64,000 nt of DNA from G963665925 sp963676345 (GCA_963676345.2 CAXXTS010000001.1:496001-560000); one strand, 5' to 3'. Positions 1 to 9,223 are shown, counted from the stretch's first letter. Made by a program: numbers and translations. Notes: generated by a model not told the origin, from the sequence alone.

Positions 1-1057
1 CCATAGCACGAACAGCTACAATGGATGCATCTGGATTTGTGCCCTTTGAATCATTGAAAAAGACAATATTATTAATTTCTCCTACCCACTCAATGCGGTG
101 TGCAACGCCTCTGAAATCTCTGAGTGCTTTTGCAATAGCTGGTATATGAACACCAGAATAAAATGCAACCGCTGAAGCTGCAAGTGCATTTTCTATGTTG
201 TGGTTTCCAGGTATGAAAATATCTGCCACCGGAAGGATCGTCTGTGGTGCCTGGCCTTTTTCAGGTACTACCACCACTTGTCCTTCTTTAATAAAGACAC
301 CTTCTTCAAGTATTTCTTTTCGACTAAAATAAATCACACGGCCCTGCGCACGCTCTGAAAGCACACGTGTTGGATGGTCGTCATAATTGAGAACAAGAAC
401 ATCATTCTCTGTATGGTTCTCAAAGATACGGCATTTTGCATCAATGTAATTTTCCATTGTTTTGTGACGGTTCAAGTGGTCTGGTGTTAAGTTAAGTATT
501 GCAGAAACCTTGGTTTTGAACTTCGATATGGTTTCCAGCTGAAAACTACTAATTTCTGTAACCATAGTGGTTTCTTCAGTTGATTTTAAAACGCACTCGA
601 TAACAGGTGTTCCAATATTTCCAACAACAAAGTGTGCTTTATTATCCGCATCAAACATTTGTCCCGTAAGAGCTGTTGTCGTCGTTTTACCATTGGTGCC
701 CGTTATGCCAACAAAGGCCGCACTTGTAAGGCGATAGCCCAGTTCAAGCTCTCCAATCACTTCAACACCACGCTCGCGCGCTTCTGTAATAAAGGGTTTA
801 TCTGTAGGAACCCCCGGGCTCAGAACCAGCATATCTAAGTCGTCATCAATGACTGGCGCCCCCCCCAGCATTTTTCCTTTATACATCCCTTTTAGTTTTT
901 CAAGAACATCAGCAAGCGCATCTTCATCTTTCATGTCATTGATCCATACGTGTGCTCCGCGTTCATGGAGCACTCTTACAGCAGATTGTCCCGAACGTGC
1001 AAGTCCAACAATTAAAATTTTCTTTTCTGCTACATTTTCAATCACTTTTTTATTCAT
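1..1057 (-). CDS. murD: UDP-N-acetylmuramoyl-L-alanine--D-glutamate ligase, 3' end beyond the window
   Basis: Cytoplasmic peptidoglycan precursor synthesis: adds D-glutamate to UDP-MurNAc-L-alanine using ATP. The reading frame is open from the ATG at 1057 to the window edge, giving about 352 residues of a family usually near 450, so the C-terminal part is missing. Visible are the N-terminal glycine-rich segment (ILIVGLARSGQSAV), the Mur-ligase P-loop GITGTNGKTTTT and the NDSKGTNPDA segment typical of MurD. An AGGGGG ribosome site lies about six bases before the ATG. It follows mraY closely and is the third gene of a murE-mraY-murD run. Confidence 0.95.
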   Translation of the reverse strand, partial: MNKKVIENVAEKKILIVGLARSGQSAVRVLHERGAHVWINDMKDEDALADVLEKLKGMYKGKMLGGAPVIDDDLDMLVLSPGVPTDKPFITEARERGVEVIGELELGYRLTSAAFVGITGTNGKTTTTALTGQMFDADNKAHFVVGNIGTPVIECVLKSTEETTMVTEISSFQLETISKFKTKVSAILNLTPDHLNRHKTMENYIDAKCRIFENHTENDVLVLNYDDHPTRVLSERAQGRVIYFSRKEILEEGVFIKEGQVVVVPEKGQAPQTILPVADIFIPGNHNIENALAASAVAFYSGVHIPAIAKALRDFRGVAHRIEWVGEINNIVFFNDSKGTNPDASIVAVRAM

Positions 1058-1068
1058 ACGAACGCCCC

Positions 1069-2025
1069 CTATAAGGCAATAAAGTATCCAATGATAACCA
1101 GTACAAGTGTAACCATATAGAATGTTCCAACGATTTTGGTTTCAGACCATCCTGATAATTCGTAATGATGATGCAGTGGTGACATTTTAAACACGCGCTT
1201 TCCCCTTGTCTTAAAAGAAACCACCTGAATGATTACAGAAAGTGTTTCGGCAAAGTATATACCTCCAACAATCGGAATCATAAGTGCCGTGCCTGATGCA
1301 AATGCAAAACCTGCCACCGCACCACCGAGGGCAAGCGATCCCAAGTCGCCCATAAAAACCCGCGCGGGATGTCTGTTATACTTTAAAAATCCACCTAGGC
1401 CACCAATGAGGCCAATGGCAATCACAAGTAGGCTCAAGTTTTGAATGGATACTGCAACAAGGCCAAAAAAGCCAATTACAAGTGTAGATACCGATCCAGC
1501 CAAACCATCTAAACCGTCTGTTAAATTTACTGCATTCGTTGTTCCAATTGCCACAAAAATGACAAAGGGATAATAAAACATACCCAAATCAAATGGGGTT
1601 TTGATAAACGGAATTAATATTTGAGTTCCAAACAACTGAGCGCCCCATACTGCAAGTACTGTACTTACTACAAGCTGTCCTGCAAGCTTCTGTTTAGCCT
1701 TTAGACCTAAATTACGCTTTAGAACAACTTTAATATAGTCATCTAAAAAGCCCAGTGCCCCAAAACCAAAAATGGCAAAGAGCATATAAAGTGAAACTGC
1801 ATCAAATTGTCTCATAAAGAGCACGGCCAGTAGCAGTCCTGAAAGAAATATTATGCCGCCCATCGTTGGCGTTCCTGCCTTTTTGTAATGTGATTTTGGC
1901 CCTTCCTGACGAATACTCTGTCCAAATTTCAATTTTTCCAAATACGGGATGTATTTGGGCCCAAGTAGCGTCGCACCACCATAACTAATGATGAGTGCCA
2001 GCATTAACATCCAAGAGTTCGTCAT
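1069..2025 (-). CDS. mraY: phospho-N-acetylmuramoyl-pentapeptide transferase
   Basis: Polytopic membrane enzyme that transfers phospho-MurNAc-pentapeptide to undecaprenyl phosphate to make lipid I. At 318 residues it has the normal length. Family motifs are clear: the early QSIRQEGPKSHYKKAGTP segment, FLDDY with the Asp pair, NLTDGLDGLA, and the late PLHHHYE histidine cluster. About ten hydrophobic segments can be read. The start overlaps the murE stop by four bases, which indicates translational coupling in a murE-mraY-murD operon. Confidence 0.97.
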   Translation of the reverse strand: MTNSWMLMLALIISYGGATLLGPKYIPYLEKLKFGQSIRQEGPKSHYKKAGTPTMGGIIFLSGLLLAVLFMRQFDAVSLYMLFAIFGFGALGFLDDYIKVVLKRNLGLKAKQKLAGQLVVSTVLAVWGAQLFGTQILIPFIKTPFDLGMFYYPFVIFVAIGTTNAVNLTDGLDGLAGSVSTLVIGFFGLVAVSIQNLSLLVIAIGLIGGLGGFLKYNRHPARVFMGDLGSLALGGAVAGFAFASGTALMIPIVGGIYFAETLSVIIQVVSFKTRGKRVFKMSPLHHHYELSGWSETKIVGTFYMVTLVLVIIGYFIAL

Positions 2026-3521
2026 TCTTTTTCCTCCGCGTTCATAAAACCTAGTGCGATTTTTTTATCATCAAAATCATATTTTACGCCATCAATATCC
2101 TGATAGGTTTCATGCCCTTTTCCTGCTATGAGCACAATATCGCCCTCATTCGCCTGACTTATGGCAAGACCAATAGCCCGTTTCCTATCCGGCTCTATTA
2201 CAGCATTTTCTTCGTTTTTAAGTCCCTTTACAATCTCTGTAATAATTTGCTTTGGATTTTCTGTCCTAGGGTTGTCACTGGTTACATATATTTTGTCTGA
2301 TTTACACTCTGCAATTTCTCCCATAATGGGCCGCTTGGTCCTGTCCCTGTCGCCTCCACATCCAAAAACAGTGATGACTTTTCCGTCAGTCATACTGCGA
2401 ACAATGTCGATCGCGTTACTGAGCGCATCAGGTGTATGCGCATAGTCCACAAAAACACGTACCGGTGCTCCGCGTCTAACAATTTCCATACGTCCTGGCA
2501 CCATGCTTATTTCTTTTGACAGGCGCTGAATCGCCTCATTTGATATGCCCATCATATGAAGTACACCAAAGGCAGCGAGTGTATTGTACACATAAATGCG
2601 TCCGGGCAATGGAATATGCACACGCGTTTCACCATTTGGTGTTACAAGCGTATACTCCGAGCCATATGATAAGTAGCGGATATCTCTTGCTCGAATGTCC
2701 GCACCACTGTCAATGCCGTAACTCAAAACCGGTGCACCCGTTACCTTACTTACCGCTGCGGCGCACAGTTCTTCATATAATCGCTTTCCATATTGATCAT
2801 CTGTATTGATGAGTCTTCCCTTATTAGCGAGATAAAAGAGTTTTGATTTGGCTCTATAGTAGGCTTCAAAATCTGCGTGGTAGTCTAAGTGGTCTTCGGT
2901 CAAATTGGTAAAAACGGCATAGTCAAAATCAACATGGTCCACCCTTTTTAAATCGAGGGCGTGTGAAGAAGCTTCCATGACGCATACACAAACTGCATCA
3001 TCGACCATTCTCTTAAATAAGGTGTGCAGCTCTACCGGTTCTGGTGTAGTCAAACTTGCTTTATACGTTTTCGCACCGACCCGATTCGCAATCGTACCCA
3101 GCACACTTGTGGAAATACCCGAAGCATTTAGTAAATCACCAATAATTCTACTTGTTGAAGTTTTCCCATTTGTACCCGTGAGTCCAATTACTCTAATTTT
3201 TTCACTCGGATTTTTATGTATTCTAGCAGCAAGGTGAGACATTGCAAGCCGGTCGTCTTCCACTTCAACAAGTGTCACTGACGCCTTCTTAGCCTGCTCA
3301 ACAAATGCATCTGTGCACTGAGTCAACACAACCGCTTTCGCACCGGCATCTATCGCCTTATGAACATATGCATGTCCATCGGTCTTAAATCCTTTAATTG
3401 CTAGAAACAGGGTACCCTCTCCAACTTTGCGACTGTCTTGGTGAACATCTTTTATTTCAACATTGACATCACCTGTTATGATACGGTGTCCCAAACCTTC
3501 CAGCATGCTATTAAGCAGCAT
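2022..3521 (-). CDS. murE: UDP-MurNAc-L-Ala-D-Glu:meso-diaminopimelate ligase
   Basis: Adds the third amino acid to the UDP-MurNAc dipeptide in the cytoplasm. It has 499 residues, normal for MurE. The ATP-binding motif GLTGTNGKTSTS is near residue 115, the ASSHALDLKRV segment follows, and TSDNPRTENP lies in the C-terminal domain. The DNPR motif is the recognised signature of enzymes that use meso-diaminopimelate rather than lysine, so this organism should have DAP-type peptidoglycan. It overlaps mraY by four bases and is separated from the upstream spoVD by 286 bases. Confidence 0.96.
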   Translation of the reverse strand: MLLNSMLEGLGHRIITGDVNVEIKDVHQDSRKVGEGTLFLAIKGFKTDGHAYVHKAIDAGAKAVVLTQCTDAFVEQAKKASVTLVEVEDDRLAMSHLAARIHKNPSEKIRVIGLTGTNGKTSTSRIIGDLLNASGISTSVLGTIANRVGAKTYKASLTTPEPVELHTLFKRMVDDAVCVCVMEASSHALDLKRVDHVDFDYAVFTNLTEDHLDYHADFEAYYRAKSKLFYLANKGRLINTDDQYGKRLYEELCAAAVSKVTGAPVLSYGIDSGADIRARDIRYLSYGSEYTLVTPNGETRVHIPLPGRIYVYNTLAAFGVLHMMGISNEAIQRLSKEISMVPGRMEIVRRGAPVRVFVDYAHTPDALSNAIDIVRSMTDGKVITVFGCGGDRDRTKRPIMGEIAECKSDKIYVTSDNPRTENPKQIITEIVKGLKNEENAVIEPDRKRAIGLAISQANEGDIVLIAGKGHETYQDIDGVKYDFDDKKIALGFMNAEEKE

Positions 3522-3807
3522 ATAAATTCCACTGTCCTTTCAGTCATAATCTTTTAAAGCCGAATCACGCCATTTGTCTTTATAGAAGATGTATAACTGT
3601 AAAGACATTACAGACACACACCTATAGGCACTAAGAGCAATTCGAAAACACACTTTTCTTCCTCAATATATACCAAGAAAGAATCTTCAATTTTTCGCGA
3701 ATAAAAAAGGCGATACAAATACACAAGGTTATTCTAATCGCCAATTTACAACATCATTAATTATATCAGATTTTGACTGTATTGTAACAGTCATAACCAT
3801 ATTGTCA
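3522..3807 (-). terminator. possible terminator after spoVD, in the spoVD-murE gap
   Basis: This 286-base gap holds a six-base inverted repeat (GGCGAT at 3709-3714, ATCGCC at 3737-3742). On the minus strand the second arm runs directly into six T residues. The loop is long (22 bases), so this is a weak terminator candidate for spoVD. I see no convincing promoter for murE in the rest of the gap. Confidence 0.45.
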
Positions 3808-5796
3808 CTATTCAGAAATCGCCTTATCCGGAAGCGGTTCAACATTGAGTATGATAATGTCCTGTCCAGAGACAACCGATCCTGCATATGGGAATTGATT
3901 AAGCACCTGACTGTCAGGATTGGAAACATGTACCGGCTCTGTCGTGTATGACAAACCAGAAGCTTCAAGAATCTTGATTGCCTTATCCAGCGATTTTCCA
4001 ATAAGATTCGGCACCTTAACTTCCCTGCTGTTTTCAGGTATTTCCGGTTCAACACCAAGATAGCGCAGGGTGTCATCTAGTATATCACGTGCAACTGGCG
4101 CGGCAGTCTGGCTACCATAATTGGTATCTTTCGGCTCATCAATGACAACAAGGACTGTAATCAGCGGATCATCCACCGGTGCAATCGCTACAAATGATGC
4201 ATAGGCCAATTCATCTGAGTACTTTCCATTTACAATTTTTTCAGAGGTACCTGTTTTACCACCGATTCGGATACCTGGTATGTAAGCCAGCTTACCAGAC
4301 CCATTGGTTACAACAGACTCCATGACTAAACGGACATCCACAGATGTTTTTTTCGAAATAACATTTTTTACAACTTTTGGGTTAATGCGTTCAACCACAT
4401 TGCCTTCAGAATCATGAAGCGCCTTAACTATATGGGGCTCCATAAGCTTTCCGTCATTGGCAACGGCATTAATAGCTGTCACCATTTGAAGTGGCGTAAC
4501 CGCAATACCATGTCCAAATGAAATCGTTGCCAGTTCTACCGGTCCGATTTTATTTCTCGGAAGCAGAATCGATCCAGCTTCACCTGGCAGATCAATACCT
4601 GTTTTTCTAGTTAATCCGAAATTTTCAAGATAGCTATAGAACGTGTCTCTTCCGATTTTATCAGACAGTTCCATAAACATGGTGTTGAGGGATTTTTCCA
4701 TACCTTCAATCAAGGTGAAGTTCTTATGTGACCTTGGGTAATCCCAGTTTTTTATACGACTGCCATACAGGTCTATGTAACCCGGTGTCGAAAAAGTCGA
4801 CTGTGGATTTGCCACATTCTCTTCAAAAGAAATGGCTGTTGTAAGTATTTTGAAGGTCGATCCCGGCTCATAAGTGTCTGTCAGATTAGGGTTGCGCCAC
4901 GCCGTATTCCAAAGCCTTATGAGTTCATCTGTACTGAGTGCATCAAAATCAACATCAGGATACAAATCTTTGATGTTACGAGGCTCATTTGGGTCATAAT
5001 CCGGTTTTGTAGCCATTGCGAGTATTTCACCCGTCTTCGACTCCATTACAATCGCTGTGATCTTTTGCGCATCATGCTCTTCGACACCCTTTGCAAGCGC
5101 TTCTTCTGTAAAGTGTTGAATAATTTCATCTATAGTCAGTACAAGGCTGAGTCCATCTTCTGGTGCGTAGAGCTTCTCTTTTCCGAAAGGCAACTGTCTG
5201 CCAGCTGCATCGGTATTGGTAACAAGGGTGCCTTCGCGACCTCTGAGTTCATCTTCATAAGAGAGTTCAACGCCCGAAAGTCCAACGCCATCCACCGTTG
5301 TGTGTCCTAATATATGCGCTGCAAAATTCAAATTCGGGTAAACGCGCTTATGGTCTGAGGCAACACTGATCCCCTTGTATCGCTTGTTTTTTATAAGGTC
5401 TGCCTGAGCCTTAGAAATCCAACGTTTAACACGTACAATAGAGGAGCTTGATCCATGGATTTGATCGTAAATCCCCTCTTTATCCATTTCAAGAATATCT
5501 GCAAGCTCTCCCGCCACTTCATCTAAACTTTCATCGTCGACATCCTTGGGATGGGCCCACACTGTAAAAGACTGCACACTAAACGCCAGCTTAATGCCCT
5601 TTCTATCATAAATAACCCCTCGTTCAGCTGGAATGGGAACATTTCTCGTCTGTTGAAGCACCGCGAGTTTTTTATATTCTTCACCCTTTATTATTTGTAT
5701 AAATGCAAGACGGCCAATGAGCGCAGAAAAGATCAGCGCAACAAGAAACAGGGCAAACCATAACCGTCTTTTATTACTTGCATTCGGTCCTTTCAT
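3808..5796 (-). CDS. spoVD: class B penicillin-binding protein with one PASTA domain, SpoVD/FtsI type
   Basis: Peptidoglycan transpeptidase anchored by one N-terminal membrane helix (about residues 12-34). Its 662 residues show a dimerisation region, then the transpeptidase domain with the active-site SxxK (STFK, 313-316), SLN (369-371) and KTG (514-516). One PASTA domain covers about residues 590-650. A single PASTA domain in the mra cluster fits SpoVD of sporulating Firmicutes, but in Clostridia the same gene may serve vegetative division, so the spoVD/ftsI choice is open. Translation most likely starts at the ATG read with GAGAGG eight bases upstream; a nearer ATG is out of frame. It is flanked by terminator-like hairpins and looks monocistronic. 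Confidence 0.9.
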   Translation of the reverse strand: MKGPNASNKRRLWFALFLVALIFSALIGRLAFIQIIKGEEYKKLAVLQQTRNVPIPAERGVIYDRKGIKLAFSVQSFTVWAHPKDVDDESLDEVAGELADILEMDKEGIYDQIHGSSSSIVRVKRWISKAQADLIKNKRYKGISVASDHKRVYPNLNFAAHILGHTTVDGVGLSGVELSYEDELRGREGTLVTNTDAAGRQLPFGKEKLYAPEDGLSLVLTIDEIIQHFTEEALAKGVEEHDAQKITAIVMESKTGEILAMATKPDYDPNEPRNIKDLYPDVDFDALSTDELIRLWNTAWRNPNLTDTYEPGSTFKILTTAISFEENVANPQSTFSTPGYIDLYGSRIKNWDYPRSHKNFTLIEGMEKSLNTMFMELSDKIGRDTFYSYLENFGLTRKTGIDLPGEAGSILLPRNKIGPVELATISFGHGIAVTPLQMVTAINAVANDGKLMEPHIVKALHDSEGNVVERINPKVVKNVISKKTSVDVRLVMESVVTNGSGKLAYIPGIRIGGKTGTSEKIVNGKYSDELAYASFVAIAPVDDPLITVLVVIDEPKDTNYGSQTAAPVARDILDDTLRYLGVEPEIPENSREVKVPNLIGKSLDKAIKILEASGLSYTTEPVHVSNPDSQVLNQFPYAGSVVSGQDIIILNVEPLPDKAISE

Positions 5797-5950
5797 TCAT
5801 AACACCTCTCCCACATTAAAATATCACGCATAGCCTCCATGTGTACAGGAATATTTCCTTAAGTATCTGGCATCCAGTAAGCTTACACGCTACAGTCATT
5901 CTAATTATTTTCAGCTTAGGTAAGATTAAGAAAAGCAAAGTCATGCAAAC

Positions 5951-6001
5951 GCGTCCTTAAATATGAATTTGTGTACTCATTTTACTCATATTCACGGACG
6001 C
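5951..6001. repeat. interrupted inverted repeat upstream of spoVD
   Basis: GCGTCC at 5951-5956 pairs with GGACGC at 5996-6001. After a three-base mismatch, AATATGA pairs with TCATATT inside it. It lies between the ftsL terminator and spoVD, on the transcribed leader side if spoVD has its own promoter. Function unknown; it could be an operator or an RNA hairpin. Confidence 0.45.
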
Positions 6002-6017
6002 CTCTGTATTTTAACGA

Positions 6018-6045
6018 TAAAAAATCGAAAGCCTAAGCTTTCGAT
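6018..6045 (-). terminator. terminator after ftsL
   Basis: Eight-base stem ATCGAAAG (6024-6031) and CTTTCGAT (6038-6045) with a six-base loop. On the minus strand it is followed by a run of T residues. It ends the mraZ-rsmH-ftsL group and separates it from spoVD. Confidence 0.75.
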
Positions 6046-6064
6046 CCTTTTTATGCATGAATAA

Positions 6065-6607
6065 TTATCGGTTATGGAACCAGGAACGAATATAGGCTGC
6101 ATAATTTTGAAAATCACGAACCATGTCATCATCGCCACCTAATGTGCCTTCTTGCAAAGTCGGTTCCTTGTCTAAATTTGCATACTGCGAATCGAGCCTA
6201 TAGTTCCAATTTGAATTAATATATACAATCTGTTCAGGTTGAGGATACTGCATCCCCAATTCTGTCATTGCAACTTTTTCCACATTATCAAGAACCACAG
6301 TAGAGTCCAGTTGCACACGCAAGTCTTCTTTTTGAAGTGTATACTCGTTAATTTCACGTTCAAGACCATTTATAGTGTAATTGATTTCAAAGATCAGGGC
6401 ATAACGCATGACAAGAAAAGAGAGCATACCAAAAACAAGCAAGCATCCCGCAAAAGAGCGCGCTAAAAACTTCAGCCTTCTCTTACGCTGATACCTTTTT
6501 TGCTTTTGTTCAAGGATATCAGCAGCCTTTTTCATTTTTTCCTGATGCTGTTGTCTATGATAAGCTTCATATGTATCATGTTTGGCTATCTTACGTGCTG
6601 GCAGCAT
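6065..6607 (-). CDS. ftsL: FtsL-like cell division protein
   Basis: Predicted bitopic division protein of 180 residues that would link FtsB/DivIC-type partners to the septal synthase. The sequence shows a long, very basic, glutamine-rich cytoplasmic tail (about residues 1-55), one membrane helix (about 60-80) and then a coiled coil (INGLEREINEYTLQKEDL) typical of FtsL. The C-terminal tail is longer than usual. Sequence identity in this family is low, so the call rests on architecture and on position after rsmH. The ATG at 6607 is chosen because AGGAGG sits seven bases before it; the upstream GTG falls before that ribosome site. Confidence 0.8.
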   Translation of the reverse strand: MLPARKIAKHDTYEAYHRQQHQEKMKKAADILEQKQKRYQRKRRLKFLARSFAGCLLVFGMLSFLVMRYALIFEINYTINGLEREINEYTLQKEDLRVQLDSTVVLDNVEKVAMTELGMQYPQPEQIVYINSNWNYRLDSQYANLDKEPTLQEGTLGGDDDMVRDFQNYAAYIRSWFHNR

Positions 6608-6635
6608 CCTTGCCCCTCCTAACACACTTAAATAA

Positions 6636-7568
6636 CTAGAGTTTTTCCGCTACCCTGAGTTTGGCACTCCTTGCCCTCGGGTTTTCCTCTATTTCCTGAT
6701 CACTTGGAAGTTTTGGCTTTCTCGTGATTATCTTTACAACTGGCTCATTGTCACACATGCACATAGGTAGTTCAGGTGGACAAATACATCCTTGCGCCAG
6801 TTCCTTATATGTTTTCTTTACGATACGGTCTTCAAGCGAATGGAAAGTAATAATGGATATCCGTCCACCCGGATTTAGTGCAGTGGCAATAGCCCTTATA
6901 GTTTCTGCAATAATTCCAAGTTCATTATTTACTTCGATTCTTATTGCTTGAAATGTCCTTTTAGCAGGGTGAGGACCATCTTTTCTTGCCCCTTTTGGCA
7001 CTGCCGCCTTTATAATATCAACAAGCTCGCTGGTTCTTGTGATTTCACCGTCTTCTCTTGCCTGAACAATGAATTCAGCAATGCGTTTTGCCCAGCGCTC
7101 TTCTCCATAATCTTTTATGATTTGATTTAATTCAGAAACGGAGTAAGTATTTATGACGTCTTTTGCTGAAAATGGTCTACTTCTATCCATTCGCATGTCC
7201 AGATCACCATCATTCATATAGCTGAAACCACGTTCTGCTTCGTCCAGCTGATACGATGACACACCCAAATCCATCATCATGCCGTCTACCTTTTCAATGC
7301 CCAGTTCTTTTAAAACTTCAAGAACATTTGAAAAGTTACTATGTACTGGAATAAAACGGTCTCCGTATTCCTTAAGTCTTTCGCTGGCAGCAGCAAGGGC
7401 ATCTGTATCCTGATCAATACCGATCAGTTTACCCGTTGTCAGCTTTTTGAGTACAAGCTCCGAGTGTCCACCGCCGCCAAGCGTTCCATCAATATATATG
7501 CCTTCTGGCTTAATGTTTAGTCCTTCAACGGTTTCTTCCCACAAAACGGATACGTGCTCAAATGCCAT
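6636..7568 (-). CDS. rsmH: 16S rRNA (cytosine-1402-N4)-methyltransferase
   Basis: SAM-dependent methyltransferase acting on the decoding site of 16S rRNA. It has 310 residues, the usual length. The SAM-binding segment IDGTLGGGGHSELVL, the MMMDLGVSSYQLDEAERGF signature and the ITFHSLEDRIVK segment near the C-terminus are all present. It lies 12 bases downstream of mraZ with an AGGAGG site, so the two are co-transcribed. Confidence 0.97.
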   Translation of the reverse strand: MAFEHVSVLWEETVEGLNIKPEGIYIDGTLGGGGHSELVLKKLTTGKLIGIDQDTDALAAASERLKEYGDRFIPVHSNFSNVLEVLKELGIEKVDGMMMDLGVSSYQLDEAERGFSYMNDGDLDMRMDRSRPFSAKDVINTYSVSELNQIIKDYGEERWAKRIAEFIVQAREDGEITRTSELVDIIKAAVPKGARKDGPHPAKRTFQAIRIEVNNELGIIAETIRAIATALNPGGRISIITFHSLEDRIVKKTYKELAQGCICPPELPMCMCDNEPVVKIITRKPKLPSDQEIEENPRARSAKLRVAEKL

Positions 7569-7580
7569 TCAAGACTCCTC

Positions 7581-8012
7581 CTATATTCCAAGTTCAGCCA
7601 TTTGCTCAGCAATGTCATCATAGCTGATGTTATCAGGGTCATTGTACGCATTCCAGTTGGATTCACTCCACAACTCAACACGCGTTCCTACGCCAATAAC
7701 AATAACGTCTTTCTCAATTTCTCCATGGTCTCTAAGTGTCTGAGGAATATTAACCCGACCTTGCTTGTCAAGCGTACACTCGGTTGCGCCTGCAAAAAAT
7801 AGACGAACAAATGCACGTGCGTTTCGATTGGTTAAGGGCAACGCCTTAAGCTTTTCTTCGAAAACACGCCATTCCGATTCAGGGAACATAAATAAACAAT
7901 TATCCAGTCCCTTTGTAATATAGAATCGCTCACCAAGGTCTTCTCTAAACTTTGCCGGGACGTTCATTCGGCCCTTGGTGTCGACAGTATGATTATATTC
8001 TCCAATGAACAT
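7581..8012 (-). CDS. mraZ: transcriptional regulator MraZ
   Basis: AbrB-fold DNA-binding protein of 143 residues that controls the division and cell-wall cluster. The two internally similar halves are visible: GEYNHTVDTKGRMNVPAKFR near the start and ATECTLDKQGRVNIPQTLR in the middle, the classic duplicated swapped-hairpin motif. It is first in the operon. A set of direct repeats just upstream (8052-8075) matches the form of MraZ target sites, so autoregulation is expected. Confidence 0.97.
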   Translation of the reverse strand: MFIGEYNHTVDTKGRMNVPAKFREDLGERFYITKGLDNCLFMFPESEWRVFEEKLKALPLTNRNARAFVRLFFAGATECTLDKQGRVNIPQTLRDHGEIEKDVIVIGVGTRVELWSESNWNAYNDPDNISYDDIAEQMAELGI

Positions 8013-8051
8013 TCAAACCATCTCCACCGTTTAATCTATTGGGATATTACC

Positions 8052-8075
8052 CCACAACCCTCCACTTAAAACCAC
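8052..8075 (-). promoter_or_regulatory. MraZ operator: three GTGG boxes at 10-bp spacing
   Basis: On the minus strand GTGG occurs at 8075-8072, 8065-8062 and 8055-8052, exactly ten bases apart; the last reads GTGGGG. Known MraZ targets are tandem GTGGG/TGGGG-type boxes at one-helical-turn spacing. The array lies just downstream of the predicted start point, between promoter and mraZ. Confidence 0.7.
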
Positions 8076-8086
8076 TTTCTACCCTA

Positions 8087-8115
8087 ATTGTACACCATAA
8101 AATATGAAACTACAA
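8087..8115 (-). promoter_or_regulatory. promoter of mraZ-rsmH-ftsL
   Basis: Minus-strand -35 TTGTAG (8115-8110), 17-base spacer and -10 TACAAT (8092-8087). Transcription would begin near 8080, at the edge of the MraZ boxes, so binding there should repress. Confidence 0.65.
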
Positions 8116-8227
8116 TTCAAACATACAAATTACTGGAAAATATATGACCATAGTCCCACAGCTCAACCCATTGAATCTATAGGCTTTGCCGAAATTCGGC
8201 CTACCTGATCTTTCAATAAGTGCGAAC

Positions 8228-8280
8228 ATAAAAATGGCGTTTAAAGAGTGGGGTGAAATCCCACAAATTAAACGCCATTT
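8228..8280 (-). terminator. terminator of the HD-domain gene
   Basis: Thirteen-base arms AAATGGCGTTTAA (8232-8244) and TTAAACGCCATTT (8268-8280) enclose a second small hairpin (GTGGG/CCCAC). The minus strand continues into a short T run. Confidence 0.7.
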
Positions 8281-8400
8281 ACAGACTTTATTAATATAAA
8301 ATGAATTTTCCTTCTATTTGAAGCTGTTTTCTCGTGTCCTCTGACGAAACCCAAGCACCTTATACACCCTCACCATGTATTTATATTAGAAGAAAGTGCG

Positions 8401-9057
8401 CTAAAGAACATGTCGTTCTGAATTTGTCGTATAAACATTTTCTTTTGCAAATCGCAATATCTCTTCAACACGTATTGTGTCCGATAAGAGTTCAAGGGCT
8501 GCATCGTAATAATTTTTCGCCAAGGTCTTAGCCGCTTTACTTAGTTTATTCCAACTTCTCAAAAGCTTTGCCTTAACCCAAGCAATTGCCTCTAAGAGTT
8601 CAAGTCCCTTGCCTTGTGTCGCATATGCTAGAAGCGAAGGCACACCAACAAAATGCGCCATAGCATCTGCGTCAGCAACACAATGCGCCTCCACCGTCCT
8701 ACGCTCAATTACCATACTGCCTCGATGCGTTAAAATACAGTGTGATACCCCATTAATCGTGCGCACATCAAACCCCATCGGACCTAAAATACGTTCAGCC
8801 TCTTTTGCACCATGCACATGATGATTGGTGTATAGTGCAAAGGATTTAATGCTTGCATAGTCATGAAGAAGAGCCGCTAAATGAACCGTTAAGTGGTCTG
8901 CCCCTGTTTTTTCAGCCATCATGTCACCAAACTTTACAACCCATTTTATGTGATGGTCCCAAATGCCTTTGCCGAATACATTTGATGGCGATAGGCAAGC
9001 TGTTCTAACCATACTTTCAATCACTCTAATATTCTTCTCAATTTCTTTCTGTGTCAT
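8401..9057 (-). CDS. HD-domain protein of unknown substrate
   Basis: Predicted metal-dependent phosphohydrolase-type protein of 218 residues. The HD pair is in LAALLHDYASIK (near residue 65). Upstream His residues (DHHIKW), later His residues (TNHHVHGAKEAE, SHCILTHRG) and ADADAM complete a plausible metal site of the HD superfamily. The substrate cannot be read from the sequence; nucleotidase and 5'-deoxynucleotidase activities are possibilities. It stands alone between its own terminator and the htpG promoter region. Confidence 0.75.
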   Translation of the reverse strand: MTQKEIEKNIRVIESMVRTACLSPSNVFGKGIWDHHIKWVVKFGDMMAEKTGADHLTVHLAALLHDYASIKSFALYTNHHVHGAKEAERILGPMGFDVRTINGVSHCILTHRGSMVIERRTVEAHCVADADAMAHFVGVPSLLAYATQGKGLELLEAIAWVKAKLLRSWNKLSKAAKTLAKNYYDAALELLSDTIRVEEILRFAKENVYTTNSERHVL

Positions 9058-9161
9058 GTCTACCTCCGATCAGCAAATCGAACACATGTTTGGTTTATTA
9101 TAGCCATCTTTCAGCTTAAAGTCAAATGACACCTTCCAATTGTGTACAAAATGTTAATTAA

Positions 9162-9188
9162 TCAGCACTCTTTGATAACGAGTGCCAA
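9162..9188 (+). promoter_or_regulatory. CIRCE element (HrcA operator)
   Basis: GCACTC at 9165-9170, a nine-base spacer and GAGTGC at 9180-9185, with matching flanks. This is the exact geometry of CIRCE, the binding site of the heat-shock repressor HrcA. It ends seven bases before the -35 box of htpG. Confidence 0.85.
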
Positions 9189-9194
9189 TTCCTA

Positions 9195-9223
9195 TTGACA
9201 GCACTCCTAATCAGTCCTATCAT
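9195..9223 (+). promoter_or_regulatory. htpG promoter
   Basis: Consensus TTGACA at 9195-9200, 17-base spacer and TATCAT at 9218-9223. The spacer begins with a further GCACTC half-site (9201-9206), so HrcA might contact both the upstream element and the promoter. Confidence 0.8.

Noticed and set aside
3729..4076. A 115-codon minus-strand ORF overlapping the spoVD end
   Set aside because: Out-of-frame overlap with the PASTA-domain coding sequence; no recognisable product.
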